Source: Glycomyces sambucus (GTDB lineage: Bacteria; Actinomycetota; Actinomycetes; Mycobacteriales; Micromonosporaceae). Taken from it: 64,000 nucleotides of DNA. The DNA lies in contig NZ_FNGF01000006.1 of NCBI RefSeq assembly GCF_900102815.1, positions 186,001-250,000 of the forward strand, read 5' to 3'. This document shows, one piece after another, positions 8,951 to 16,987 of the stretch; position 1 is the stretch's first letter; the number at the start of each line of letters is the position of its first letter. The position numbers and the translations under genes were made by a program. Under the pieces are notes generated by a model, which was given only the letters and a program-made list of their open reading frames with translations, searched no databases and was not told where the DNA came from.

Positions 8951-9090
8951 GTGTCGTTGTCCGGGCCCTGTGGTTGCAAGGCGCTGTGTCGTTGCCAGGC
9001 CCTGTGTAGTTGCAAGGCCCTGTGTAGTTGCAGGGCGCTGTGTCGTTGCACGGGCCCATGCCGCTGCAAGGACCCGTGCCGCTACCAGGA
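8947..9090. repeat. 18-bp tandem repeat array (about 8 units)
   Basis: Consensus CCTGTGTMGTTGCAAGGC. Units start at 8947, 8966, 8984, 9001, 9019, 9038, 9055 and 9073, lengths 17-19 with mean exactly 18. Units 4 and 5 are the closest pair, and the last two diverge (CCATGCCGCTGCAAGGA, CCCGTGCCGCTACCAGGA). The final unit overlaps the last codons and stop of the helicase gene, so the array may have grown from that gene end. Confidence 0.85.
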
Positions 9091-10794
9091 GCGGATCGCG
9101 GCGATCCGCTCCTCCAGCTGCTCGATGGTCGCCTGCGCGCTCGGGGGGCCGCCGCACTTGGAGCGGAGCATCGCGTGGATCTTCCCGTGCGGCTCGTTCG
9201 TGGAGAACGAGCGGGCGCCCACGAGCGCGTTCAACTGCTTGCGGAGCTTCAGGCGCCGTTGCGCGTTCGTCATCGGCGGCTCGGCCGCCTGGCGCTCGGC
9301 GACCTCGGTGCGGGCGCCGCCCTGCTTCGACATCTGCTCGCGCTGCCGCTTCTGGAGCAGCAGGTGGATCTGCTCGGGCGTCAGGAGCCCCGGCAGGCCC
9401 AGGTACTCCTGCTCCTCGTGGCTCCCCGCCTGCACCGGCAGGCCGAACGAACCGCCGTCGAAGATCACCTGGTCGAGCTCGGCGCTCGACTCCAGGGTCT
9501 CGCGCTGCCCGCCGAGCTCGGTGCCCTCGTTCAGGACCCGCTGCGCCTGCTCCAGCAGCAGCTCCGGGTCCTGGTCCTCGGCGGACTTGGGCTTGATGAC
9601 GTGGTCGCGGTCCTGCTCCAGGTTCTCGGCCAGGCTCAGCAGCGGGATCACGCTCGGCAGGAACACCGAGGCGGTCTCGCCGGTGCGCCGCGACCGCACG
9701 AAGCGGCCGATGGCCTGCGCGAAGTACAGCGGGGTGTGCGCGTTCGTGGCGTACACGCCGACCGCGAGGCGCGGGATGTCGACGCCCTCGGAGACCATCC
9801 GGACCGCCACCAGCCACTCCTCATCGGACACCGCGAACTTCGCGATCTTCTCCGAGGAGCCCGCGTCGTCGGAGAGCACGATCGTGGCGCTCTTGCCGGT
9901 GACCCGCTTGAGGATGCCCGCGTACGCGCGGGCCGAGTTCTGGTCCGAGGCGATGATGAGCCCGCCCGCGTCCGGGATGCCCGCCGCGCGCAGCGACACC
10001 AGGCGCCGGTCGGCGGCGCGGATGACCTGGCTGATCCACTCCCCCGCGGGGTCGAGGGCCGTGCGCCACGCCTGGCTCGTGAGGTCCTTCGTCAGCGGCT
10101 CGCCCAGGCGCACCGCGAGCTCGTCGCCGGCGCTGGAGCGCCACTTGGCCTGGCCCGAGTACGCCATGAACATGACCGGCCGCACGACGCCGTCCGCCAG
10201 CGCGTCCCGGTAGCCGTAGATCGCGTCGGCCTTCGAGCGCTTCGCGCCGTCGTCGTACACCTCGTACTCCACGAACGGGATCGGGTTGTCGTCGCTGCGG
10301 AACGGGGTGCCGGTGAGCGCCAGGCGCCGCTCGGCCTCCTCGAAGGCGGTCTTGACGCCGTCGCCCCAGGAGCGGGCGTCGCCGGCGTGGTGGATCTCGT
10401 CGAGGATCACGAGGGTCCGGCGGGCGAGCGTGCGGCGCTTGTGCACCGCGGGGTCGGCGCCGATCTGCGCATAGGTGAGGACCACGCCGTGGTAGTCGGC
10501 GGCACTGTGGACGTCGGAGTTGCGGAACGCCGGGTCGAGCTGGATGCCGAAGCGGGCGGCGGCGCCGGACCACTGGACCTTCAGGTGCTCGGTCGGGCAC
10601 ACGACGGTGACGGTGTCGACGGTGCCGTCGGCGAGCAGGTCGTAGGCGATGCGCAGGGCGAACGTGGTCTTTCCCGCGCCCGGGGTGGCGACGGCCATGA
10701 AGTCGCGCTGCTGACCCCGGTGGTACGCGACCATGGCCTTGCGCTGCCATACCCGAAGGGACGGAAGCGATTCGGGCGGGGCGGCCGGGATCAT
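9082..10794 (-). CDS. DEAD/DEAH-box superfamily 2 helicase
   Basis: 570-residue ATP-dependent helicase of the ResIII/DEAD type. Motif I is VATPGAGKTTFAL (about residues 35-47), motif II LVILDEIHHAGD (DEIH), motif III ALTGTPFRS, and motif VI QAIGRFVRSRR in the C-terminal RecA domain. The last 130 residues are charged and helical, with Lys/Arg-rich NAQRRLKLRKQLNALVGARSFS. Its substrate is unknown. This gene type near sigA and dtd is common in actinobacteria. ATG 10794 is taken as the start. Confidence 0.9.
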   Translation of the reverse strand: MIPAAPPESLPSLRVWQRKAMVAYHRGQQRDFMAVATPGAGKTTFALRIAYDLLADGTVDTVTVVCPTEHLKVQWSGAAARFGIQLDPAFRNSDVHSAADYHGVVLTYAQIGADPAVHKRRTLARRTLVILDEIHHAGDARSWGDGVKTAFEEAERRLALTGTPFRSDDNPIPFVEYEVYDDGAKRSKADAIYGYRDALADGVVRPVMFMAYSGQAKWRSSAGDELAVRLGEPLTKDLTSQAWRTALDPAGEWISQVIRAADRRLVSLRAAGIPDAGGLIIASDQNSARAYAGILKRVTGKSATIVLSDDAGSSEKIAKFAVSDEEWLVAVRMVSEGVDIPRLAVGVYATNAHTPLYFAQAIGRFVRSRRTGETASVFLPSVIPLLSLAENLEQDRDHVIKPKSAEDQDPELLLEQAQRVLNEGTELGGQRETLESSAELDQVIFDGGSFGLPVQAGSHEEQEYLGLPGLLTPEQIHLLLQKRQREQMSKQGGARTEVAERQAAEPPMTNAQRRLKLRKQLNALVGARSFSTNEPHGKIHAMLRSKCGGPPSAQATIEQLEERIAAIRSW

Positions 10795-10854
10795 GCGGGC
10801 TCCTTCCGGTGGACGACGGACCCGGATGATTCTAGGCCGCGAGACAGGTCACGT

Positions 10855-11295
10855 TCAGCGCTCCAGGAGGATGGTGTTGGGGCCGACGTTGACACTGCGG
10901 ACGCGCATCATGGCGCCGAACCGCCCGGTCTCCACGTGCGCCCCCAGGTCGCGCAGGTGGCCCGCGACGGCCTCGACCAGTGGTTCGGCCACCGGACCGG
11001 GCGCCGCGCCGTTCCAGGAGGGCCTGCGGCCCTTGCGCGTGTCGGCGTAGAGCGTGAACTGGCTGACCAGCAGGACCGGGGAGCCGTCGTCGGCGGCGGA
11101 GCGCTCGCCTGCGCGGATGCGGAGGGTCCAGATCTTCTCGGCGATCCAGCGCGCCTCCGCGTCTCCATCCGTGTGGGTGACGCCGACGAGGACGAGGAGC
11201 CCGTCGCCGATCGCGCCGACGCTTTCATCATCGACCGCGCCTTCTTTGACGACGGTGACTTCGGCCTCGCTGACGGTCTGGACGACTGCTCTCAT
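10855..11295 (-). CDS. dtd: D-aminoacyl-tRNA deacylase
   Basis: Hydrolyses D-aminoacyl (and Gly-Ala mischarged) tRNAs, preventing D-residues entering protein. 146 residues, normal length. Motifs: [15 protein letters not shown] at the N-terminus, [20 protein letters not shown] containing the SQFTL signature, and a C-terminal [19 protein letters not shown] where the cis-GP motif region is recognisable but the usual NGPVT reads VGPNT. Downstream of, and transcribed with, nothing closer than the helicase 60 bp away. Confidence 0.95.
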   Translation of the reverse strand: MRAVVQTVSEAEVTVVKEGAVDDESVGAIGDGLLVLVGVTHTDGDAEARWIAEKIWTLRIRAGERSAADDGSPVLLVSQFTLYADTRKGRRPSWNGAAPGPVAEPLVEAVAGHLRDLGAHVETGRFGAMMRVRSVNVGPNTILLER

Positions 11296-11336
11296 GCCCC
11301 CGATCCTGCCCCACCGCGCAGGCGTACGCTCGAAGG

Positions 11337-11684
11337 GTGGGTCGGCGTGAGAAGACAGCGGTCATCACGGATGCGGCGATGTCCTTGGAGGAGGAGCGCC
11401 GGTACCGGACCGTTCGCTACGTCCTGATGATGTCCGTGCGCGGGTTCCTGGTGATCCTGCTCGGGATCCTCGTCATGGCCGACGTCCCGTACCTGTGGCT
11501 GTGGCTTCTGTTCGGCGTCGCGGGCATGGCGGTCCTGCCGTGGCTGGCCGTGCTCCTGGCGAACGACCGGGTCGTCAAGCGCCCGGGGTCGTTCTTCCGC
11601 CGCGAGCGCCGGGCCGAGACGCTGCCCGCGCCCGACCGGCCGATGATCGATTCGGAGTTAGCGCCGCCTGCGTGGCAAGATTGA
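11337..11684 (+). CDS. DUF3099 family membrane protein
   Basis: 115 residues, GTG start, divergent from dtd. A short cytoplasmic N-terminus ([22 protein letters not shown]) leads into two membrane helices ([19 protein letters not shown] and [21 protein letters not shown]), followed by a basic tail ([14 protein letters not shown]). This is the typical DUF3099 layout; function unknown. Confidence 0.85.
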   Translation: MGRREKTAVITDAAMSLEEERRYRTVRYVLMMSVRGFLVILLGILVMADVPYLWLWLLFGVAGMAVLPWLAVLLANDRVVKRPGSFFRRERRAETLPAPDRPMIDSELAPPAWQD

Positions 11685-11722
11685 CGGATCTTGCTTGCCC
11701 GCGCGACGAGGAGTGGATCAAC

Positions 11723-11998
11723 GTGAGCGGACTTCCCGAGACCGGGACCGGCGGTCTGGACGGCGGCGGCTCCACCCTGCTCGAAGAGCAGACCGAGACC
11801 CAGCCGAACTACACCTACGAGGACGGCGACGAGGAGCGCTTCTCGCACTACGTGCCGAAGGACAAGCTCATGGCCGCCATGGTCGACGGCATCCCGGTGA
11901 AGGCCCTGTGCGGGAAGATGTGGGTCCCCACGCGCGACCCCGACCGCTTCCCGATCTGCCCGCAGTGCAAGGACATCTACGAGAAGATGCGCAAGTAG
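11723..11998 (+). CDS. DUF3039 family zinc-binding protein
   Basis: 91 residues from GTG 11723, preceded by GAGGAG; an earlier in-frame ATG at 11495 would run through the DUF3099 gene and is rejected. The core is HYVPKDKLMAAMVDGIPVKALCGKMWVP followed by PICPQCKDIYEKM; three Cys and the His probably form a small zinc site. Conserved across Actinomycetota, function unknown. It sits 38 bp after DUF3099 and may share its transcript. Confidence 0.88.
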   Translation: MSGLPETGTGGLDGGGSTLLEEQTETQPNYTYEDGDEERFSHYVPKDKLMAAMVDGIPVKALCGKMWVPTRDPDRFPICPQCKDIYEKMRK

Positions 11999-12067
11999 CG
12001 CGCCGCGCCGCTCTCACCTTCTCCCGGAGCTCCGGTGTGACCTGGATCTGCCTGCTATAACGCACAG

Positions 12068-12697
12068 GTGGAGACTGACATCGACGGCGGCGCGGTGACC
12101 CTGGTCGCCGAGCTGGCCGGGATCGCCGTGTTCGCCGCCTCCGGCGCGAGCGCCGCGGTCGGCAAGCGACTGGACCTGTTCGGCGTCGTCGTCATCGGCG
12201 CCCTGTGCGCCCTCGGCGGCGGCGCCCTGCGCGACGTCCTCATCGACGCCAAGCCCCTGGCGCTCACCGACTGGCGGTACCCGCTGGTGGCCGTGGTCGC
12301 CTCGCTGGTGGTGTTCCGGTTCCACCCGGCGCTGTCGCGGATCCGCCCGACGATGCTCGTGCTCGACGCGGCCGGGCTGGCGCTGTTCACCGTGATCGGG
12401 ACGCTGAAGGGCCTGGACTACGGCTTCGCGGTCTACGCGGCTTGCATCGTCGGTGTACTCTCCGGAATCGGCGGGGGCATCCTGCGCGACATGCTCGTCC
12501 AGGAGATCCCGGCGGTCCTGAAGGAGGACTTCTACGCGATGGCGGCCGTGGTCGGGTCGATCATCGTCGCGGTGGGCGCGCGGTGGGAGTCCCAGATCGG
12601 GCACTGGACCCTCATGCTGACCGCCATCGCGACGATCTTCGTTGTACGGCTGGTGGCGATCAGGTATCGCTGGGAGGCCCCGAAGCCGAATTTCTGA
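12068..12697 (+). CDS. TRIC family (UPF0126) membrane cation channel-like protein
   Basis: 209 residues, GTG start, seven predicted membrane helices in two related three-helix halves. Each half carries the family motif: ALGGGALRDVL and GIGGGILRDML. Prokaryotic TRIC proteins are trimeric potassium or other cation channels, but older annotations call this family YadS-like and the physiological substrate here is not known. Located just upstream of the group 2 sigma gene on the same strand, separated by a structured leader. Confidence 0.88.
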   Translation: METDIDGGAVTLVAELAGIAVFAASGASAAVGKRLDLFGVVVIGALCALGGGALRDVLIDAKPLALTDWRYPLVAVVASLVVFRFHPALSRIRPTMLVLDAAGLALFTVIGTLKGLDYGFAVYAACIVGVLSGIGGGILRDMLVQEIPAVLKEDFYAMAAVVGSIIVAVGARWESQIGHWTLMLTAIATIFVVRLVAIRYRWEAPKPNF

Positions 12698-12775
12698 TCG
12701 TGTCTCCCGGGTTCGTGCCACCCTTCGCGCCGGGGGATCTGAAAACGTGAAAACCGCTGCAAGCTGGTAAACCCA

Positions 12776-12818
12776 AGCCCGGTGCCCGCCGGGCCTGGTG
12801 CGGGTTCCCTACCCGCAC
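12776..12818 (+). promoter_or_regulatory. Two adjacent hairpins in the leader of the group 2 sigma gene
   Basis: Hairpin 1 pairs GCCCGG with CCGGGC (about 12777-12794). Hairpin 2 pairs GTGCGGGT (12798-12805) with ACCCGCAC (12811-12818) around a TCCCT loop. GGGAAGGGA follows directly and the chosen ATG is at 12849. Could be an attenuator, a leader element, or the terminator of the TRIC gene. Confidence 0.5.
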
Positions 12819-12848
12819 GGGAAGGGAATGCAGCGAAAGGCGAATCCG

Positions 12849-13817
12849 ATGGCACCTGTCGACAGCATCCGTCAGCGTCCGGCTCAGCGACCGGCGCAGC
12901 GCGCGACCGAGTACTCCGGCGACCCCGTGCGCGCCTATCTCAACGGCATCGGCAAGCACCGGCTGCTCACCGCCTGCGAAGAGGTCGAGTGCGCCAAGGC
13001 CATCGAGGCCGGCCTCATGGCCGAGTGCCGGATCTCCGAGACCACCGACCCCGACCGCCGCTCCGACCTGGCCCGCGTCGCCGCCGACGGCCGCGCCGCC
13101 AAGCAGCGGATGCTGGAGTCGAACCTGCGCCTGGTCGTGTCCGTCGCGAAGCGCTACTCCGGCGCCGGGATGAGCCTGCTCGACCTGATCCAGGAGGGCA
13201 ACCTGGGCCTGATCCGCGCGGTCGAGAAGTTCGACTACCAGAAGGGCTACAAGTTCTCCACGTACGCCACCTGGTGGATCCGCCAGGCCATCAACCGGGC
13301 CGTCACCGACCAGTCCCGCACGATCCGCGTCCCCGCCCACACGGTGGACCAGATCAAGCGGATGAACCGGGTGCGCCAGGACCTCATGGCCGAGCTGGGC
13401 CGCGAGCCCCGCTACGAGGAGATCGCCCGCGAGCTCGACACGACGCCGGGCAAGGTCCTGGAGCTCATGTCCTACGACCGCGAGCCGGTGAGCCTGGACC
13501 AGACCGTCGGCGAGGACGACTCGACGGCCCTGGGCGACCTGGTCGCGCACCTGCCGCGCGAGCGGGCGAACGACGACGCGGTCTCGTACGCGCTGCTGCG
13601 CCGCCACATCGCGAACGTGCTCGCCTCCCTCCCCGAGCGGGAACAAACGGTCCTGCGCCTGCGTTTCGGTATCGATGACGGGCGCCAGCGCACGCTCGAG
13701 GAGGTCTCGGCCGATTTCGGGCTCTCGCGCGAGCGGGTCCGCCAGATCGAGAAGAACGCGCTGCACCGCCTCCGCCAGCCCGACTACGCGGGACGGCTCG
13801 CCGATTATGTGGCCTGA
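12849..13817 (+). CDS. sigB: Group 2 RNA polymerase sigma factor (SigB/HrdD type)
   Basis: 322-residue sigma70 close to the principal factor but without its long Lys/Ala region. It has region 1.2 ([16 protein letters not shown]), region 2 ([54 protein letters not shown]), region 3 and region 4 ([20 protein letters not shown]). ATG 12849 is preceded by GAAAGG. ATG 12828 is in frame but abuts its purine run. ideR lies 95 bp downstream, the same sigB-ideR pairing as in mycobacteria, where sigB serves stress and stationary phase; that role is inferred here. Confidence 0.93.
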   Translation: MAPVDSIRQRPAQRPAQRATEYSGDPVRAYLNGIGKHRLLTACEEVECAKAIEAGLMAECRISETTDPDRRSDLARVAADGRAAKQRMLESNLRLVVSVAKRYSGAGMSLLDLIQEGNLGLIRAVEKFDYQKGYKFSTYATWWIRQAINRAVTDQSRTIRVPAHTVDQIKRMNRVRQDLMAELGREPRYEEIARELDTTPGKVLELMSYDREPVSLDQTVGEDDSTALGDLVAHLPRERANDDAVSYALLRRHIANVLASLPEREQTVLRLRFGIDDGRQRTLEEVSADFGLSRERVRQIEKNALHRLRQPDYAGRLADYVA

Positions 13818-13912
13818 TCGCCGTATACCATTGGAGCGGACAGGGGGTCTGGCGGCTACTTGACCCACCCCGCCCGGTGCCCTGCGGGCGGACAGAGTGA
13901 AGGAACAGAGCT

Positions 13913-14599
13913 GTGACCACGGACCTCGTCGACACCACCGAGATGTACCTGCGCACGATCCTCGAACTCGAGGAGGAGGGCGTCCCGGCGCTGCGCGCCC
14001 GGATCGCCGAGCGGCTCGAGCAGAGCGGTCCGACGGTCTCGCAGACCGTGGGCCGGATGCAGCGCCACGGCCTGCTGAACGTCAAGAGCGACCGCCACCT
14101 CGAACTCACCGAGGAGGGCCGCCGCCAGGCGGTGGCCGTGATGCGCAAGCACCGGCTCGCCGAGCGCCTGCTGGTCGACGTCATCGGGATGTCCTACACC
14201 GAGGCGCACGACGAGGCGTGCAAGTGGGAGCACGTCATGAGCGACACCGTCGAGAAGCGCGTGTACGAGCTGCTCAAGCACCCCACCCGGTCGCCGTACG
14301 GCAACACCATCCCCGGCCTGTCGGAGCTCGACGCGAACGCGGCCCCCGCGTCGCGCGAGGCCGACGAGCGCCCCATGAGCGTGGTCTCCCCCGGCGCGAA
14401 GGTGCGCGTGACGCGCCTGTGCGAGTCGGCCCAGACCCACCCGGACCTGCTGGCCTCGCTGCACGAGGCGGGCGTGGACCCGGGCGCCGAGGTGGTCATC
14501 GACCGCCAGGAGGGCGAGGTCGCGGTGACCTCGGGCGGGCGGTCGCTGCGGCTGTCGGTCGACGACGCCGCGAAGATCTTCGCCGTTCCTGTCGTTTAG
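13913..14599 (+). CDS. ideR: Iron-dependent repressor, DtxR/IdeR family
   Basis: 228-residue Fe(II)-activated repressor of siderophore and iron-uptake genes. GTG start. The N-terminal winged helix is LEEEGVPALRARIAERLEQSGPTVSQTVGRMQRHGLL, and the dimer/metal domain is HRLAERLLVDVIGMSYTEAHDEACKWEHVMSD, which holds the His, Glu and Cys ligands of both metal sites. KHPTRSPYGNTIPG and a C-terminal SH3-like domain follow. I could not find a clear IdeR box nearby. Placed after sigB as in mycobacteria. Confidence 0.95.
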   Translation: MTTDLVDTTEMYLRTILELEEEGVPALRARIAERLEQSGPTVSQTVGRMQRHGLLNVKSDRHLELTEEGRRQAVAVMRKHRLAERLLVDVIGMSYTEAHDEACKWEHVMSDTVEKRVYELLKHPTRSPYGNTIPGLSELDANAAPASREADERPMSVVSPGAKVRVTRLCESAQTHPDLLASLHEAGVDPGAEVVIDRQEGEVAVTSGGRSLRLSVDDAAKIFAVPVV

Positions 14600-14666
14600 T
14601 CCGAATCACTTGCACTGCAAGCCTTTTCAACAGGACCATTGTGCTTTCAAGGCAGGCGCCTGACTC

Positions 14667-14722
14667 TTGACCACCGGACTACCGGGGAGTAGGCTGGCCA
14701 AAGCGTTGGAAACGGTTTCAAT
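14667..14722 (+). promoter_or_regulatory. Promoter with LacI-type operator at the predicted start site
   Basis: TTGACC (14667-14672), a 17-bp spacer and TAGGCT (14690-14695) predict a start near 14702. TTGGAAACGGTTTCAA at 14707-14722 has arms GAAAC/GTTTC, a typical LacI/GalR-family operator, placed where a repressor would block initiation. No protein gene follows on this strand. Confidence 0.5.
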
Positions 14723-14840
14723 CGCGCGGCAGGTCGACTCTCGGAGCCGACCGGGCCGAAACGCCGCGAACCGCACCGCGCAGCGAACTGCACTCCGCAC
14801 CTGAGCACCCTCCCCGCACCCCCGGCGGGGAGGGTGCTCG
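14702..14840 (+). ncRNA. Candidate small RNA
   Basis: The predicted transcript runs from the promoter at 14667-14695 to a strong terminator (14803-14839), about 138 nt. It has no ATG start and no usable reading frame. An internal hairpin pairs GGTCG with CGACC, and CTC with GAG, around 14731-14751. The alternative is that this is only a long ideR 3' trailer with chance promoter matches. Confidence 0.35.
14803..14839 (+). terminator. Strong hairpin terminator
   Basis: A perfect 15-bp stem (14803-14817 with 14825-14839) and 7-nt loop. It would end the candidate small RNA and any ideR read-through. Confidence 0.75.
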
Positions 14841-14850
14841 CGTGCGGGCG

Positions 14851-14885
14851 CGAACGGCCGCCGGAACTGGTCCGGCGGCCGTTCG
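14851..14885 (-). terminator. Hairpin terminator of the lipoprotein operon
   Basis: A perfect 15-bp stem (14851-14865 with 14871-14885) and 5-nt loop, 22 bp beyond the stop of the minus-strand lipoprotein gene. Confidence 0.75.
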
Positions 14886-14907
14886 CATTCGTCGTCCGGT
14901 GCCGCGG

Positions 14908-15522
14908 CTACCCGGCCGCTTCGGCGTGGGCCGCCGCGATGCCGGCGGCGATCTCGGTGAAGCCCGCGACCAGGGCCTCGACGGCGGCAGGGTCGGAGTC
15001 CACGGGCGTGGTGTAGCGCATCTCGAAGATGGTGCCGCCGTCGTACCAGCCCATCTCCAGGGCCGGGCCGGCGCCGGTGTCCTCGGTGTGGACGATCCAG
15101 TACGCGGCCTCGCCGAGGCCGTCGACGGCCTCGGTGTCGTCGGACAGCTCCTCCTCGTACACCTCGACCGTGGCGTCGGTGCCGATGATGAAGACCGTCA
15201 GGTCCGGGTAGGCGGCCTCGCCGGTCTGCACGGCGCAGGTGAGCTGCGCGGGGGCCTCCTCGCCCTCCTCGGCGCCGGGACCGCCCGAGGCGAAGCGGAA
15301 GTCCTCGCCGGTGGTCGAGTTCAGCAGCGCGGAGTCGATGAACGGGCACGCGCCCGCGGCGTCGGCGAGGTCGAGCTCCACCGGCGCGGAGTCCTGCTCG
15401 GAGGCGGACCCCTCGTTGGCGGCCGTGTCGATCGGTTCACCCCCGGCCGGGTCGGCGTCGTCACCGCACGCGCCGAGCAGGAGCAGGAGCGCCGCCGGGG
15501 CGGCGATCAGGAGTCGCTTCAC
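14908..15522 (-). CDS. Secreted lipoprotein of unknown function
   Basis: 204 residues. A lipoprotein signal (MKRLLIAAPAALLLLLGACG) with the lipobox LGAC gives a lipidated Cys at about position 19. A low-complexity acidic linker (EPIDTAANEGSASEQDSAPV) precedes a domain with two Cys (ACPFIDSALL, LTCAVQTGEA) that could form a disulphide. It resembles DUF3558/DUF2020-type actinobacterial lipoproteins, but I do not assign it firmly. Its start overlaps the sulfurtransferase stop by 4 bp (ATGA), so the two are co-translated. Confidence 0.8.
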   Translation of the reverse strand: MKRLLIAAPAALLLLLGACGDDADPAGGEPIDTAANEGSASEQDSAPVELDLADAAGACPFIDSALLNSTTGEDFRFASGGPGAEEGEEAPAQLTCAVQTGEAAYPDLTVFIIGTDATVEVYEEELSDDTEAVDGLGEAAYWIVHTEDTGAGPALEMGWYDGGTIFEMRYTTPVDSDPAAVEALVAGFTEIAAGIAAAHAEAAG

Positions 15523-16346
15523 GATGCCTCCCCGTGGGCGACATCGCGGCCGCGCGAGCCCCAGTCGCTCCAGGATCCGATGTACACCGGCGGCGTGGGC
15601 CGTCCAGCGGCGGTCAGTGCGAGCGCGCTGCGGGCCGCGCCGACGCCGGAGCCGCAGTAGAACGCGGGCTCGGCGAGGGACGCGTAGCGCTCGCGCACGC
15701 GGTCGAGGTCGCCCAGGTCGTCCTCAGCGAGGAACCGGTTGACGGCGCCGGGGATGTGCCCGGCGACCGGGTCGACCGGCTCGAACTCGCCCCGGTAGCG
15801 CTCGGGGCTGCGGACGTCGACCAGGTCGTGCTCGGCGGCCCAGGCGGCGGCGCCGTCGGCGTCGAGGACCGGCAGGCCCCCGGGCCGGACGGTGACGTTC
15901 CCCTCGGGGCGCTGTGCAAATTTACGGCTCGCAGGCGTCGCCGAGGCTGGGACCTGGGCCTCGACGGGCAGGCCCGCCTCGGTCCACGCCCGCAGACCGC
16001 CGGTGAGGACGCGGACGTCCTCCAGGCCGGCCCAGCGCAGGGTCCACCAGGTGCGGGCGGCGGACATGCCGTCGCCGTCGTCGTAGACGAGCACCGGGGA
16101 GTCGTCGTCGATCCCGGCGGCGCGCAGGACCGCTTGGAGCGCTTCGGGATCGGGCAGCGGATGGCGGCCGCCCACGGGGCCGGCGGGCCCGCAGACGTCG
16201 CGGTCGAAGTCGAGCCAGACCGCCCCGGGCAGGTGCCCCGCGGCGTACTCGGCTTCCTTGGAGTCGCCGCCGAGCGTCCAGCGGACGTCGATTCGGACCG
16301 CGTCGGTCCAGGCGGCGGCCGCTTCAGCGTCGATGAGTGGCCTCAT
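15519..16346 (-). CDS. Thiosulfate/3-mercaptopyruvate sulfurtransferase
   Basis: 275 residues with two rhodanese domains. The N-terminal one is non-catalytic (RIDVRWTLGG, YAAGHLPGAVWLDFDRDV, VLVYDDGDGMSAARTWWTL). The C-terminal one has the active Cys in FYCGSGVGAARSALAL, after VRSPERYRGEFEPVDPVAGHIPGA. The CGSGV loop favours 3-mercaptopyruvate over thiosulfate, but the substrate is not certain. It transfers sulfane sulfur to thiol acceptors. It is translationally coupled to the downstream lipoprotein gene; the functional link is unclear. Confidence 0.9.
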   Translation of the reverse strand: MRPLIDAEAAAAWTDAVRIDVRWTLGGDSKEAEYAAGHLPGAVWLDFDRDVCGPAGPVGGRHPLPDPEALQAVLRAAGIDDDSPVLVYDDGDGMSAARTWWTLRWAGLEDVRVLTGGLRAWTEAGLPVEAQVPASATPASRKFAQRPEGNVTVRPGGLPVLDADGAAAWAAEHDLVDVRSPERYRGEFEPVDPVAGHIPGAVNRFLAEDDLGDLDRVRERYASLAEPAFYCGSGVGAARSALALTAAGRPTPPVYIGSWSDWGSRGRDVAHGEAS

Positions 16347-16356
16347 GGGTCCCAGG

Positions 16357-16833
16357 TTATAGGAGGTGCGCGTTCGGGGCTTCGGCCGCCGCCGCGAATT
16401 CGGGCATCACGGTCACTAGGATGCCTTTCCGTCGCAGATACGCGTCGCCGCCGGGGGCCGCGACGAAGTTCCCGGGCTCGGGCAGGGCGTACGCGACGCG
16501 GGCGACGCCGGCCGCGGCGAGCAGGTGCGCGCAGGGCTCGGGCCGCGAGGCGCGGCGCGCGCACGGCTCCATCGACGAGTAGGCGACCGCGCCGCGCGCG
16601 GCCGGTCCGGCCTGTCGCAGGGCGACCTCCTCGGCGTGGTCGCTCGGGTCCTCGGCGCGCGACCACCCCTCGCCGACGACCTCGCCGCCGGCGGCGATCA
16701 CGGCGCCGACACTGAACGCGGTCGCGGAGGGCGGGCAGCGGCGGGCCAGCTCGCAGGCGCGCGCCATCCACCTCGCATCGTCCTCTTCGGAGGGTCCGCG
16801 GGCACCGGGGGGCGTGGTCTCGGCAGGCTGCAC
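16357..16833 (-). CDS. Cytidine/deoxycytidylate deaminase-like zinc protein (RibD N-domain type)
   Basis: 158 residues from GTG 16833; ATG 16767 (MARACELA) is an equally possible start and gives 136. Zinc-dependent deaminase motifs are clear: DHAEEVALRQ (HAE, His ligand and catalytic Glu) and SSMEPCARRASRPEPC (PCx8C ligands, spacing longer than the usual PCxxC). That longer spacing is seen in RibD-like deaminases. There is no reductase domain, so a role in riboflavin synthesis is only possible. It lies 10 bp upstream of the sulfurtransferase start. Confidence 0.82.
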   Translation of the reverse strand: MQPAETTPPGARGPSEEDDARWMARACELARRCPPSATAFSVGAVIAAGGEVVGEGWSRAEDPSDHAEEVALRQAGPAARGAVAYSSMEPCARRASRPEPCAHLLAAAGVARVAYALPEPGNFVAAPGGDAYLRRKGILVTVMPEFAAAAEAPNAHLL

Positions 16834-16987
16834 GGTGCCCACCGTACCGGCACCGGCTAGGGCAGGGCGGCAGCCCGCGTCCGTTGCCGCGGGCCGATAC
16901 CATGTGGGAGTCCCCCGACACTCCAGCCACGGTGACGTGCGCGCGGCGGAGACCGCACAGTCGAATTCGAGTTGAGGTGCAGCAGTT

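Noticed and set aside
8947-9090. CRISPR-like array
   Set aside because: Units are contiguous 18-mers without spacers and no cas genes are near; it is a minisatellite.
12700-12848. Known riboswitch (c-di-AMP or c-di-GMP type) upstream of the group 2 sigma gene
   Set aside because: The hairpins do not match the conserved core of either class as I know them; kept only as an unexplained structured leader.
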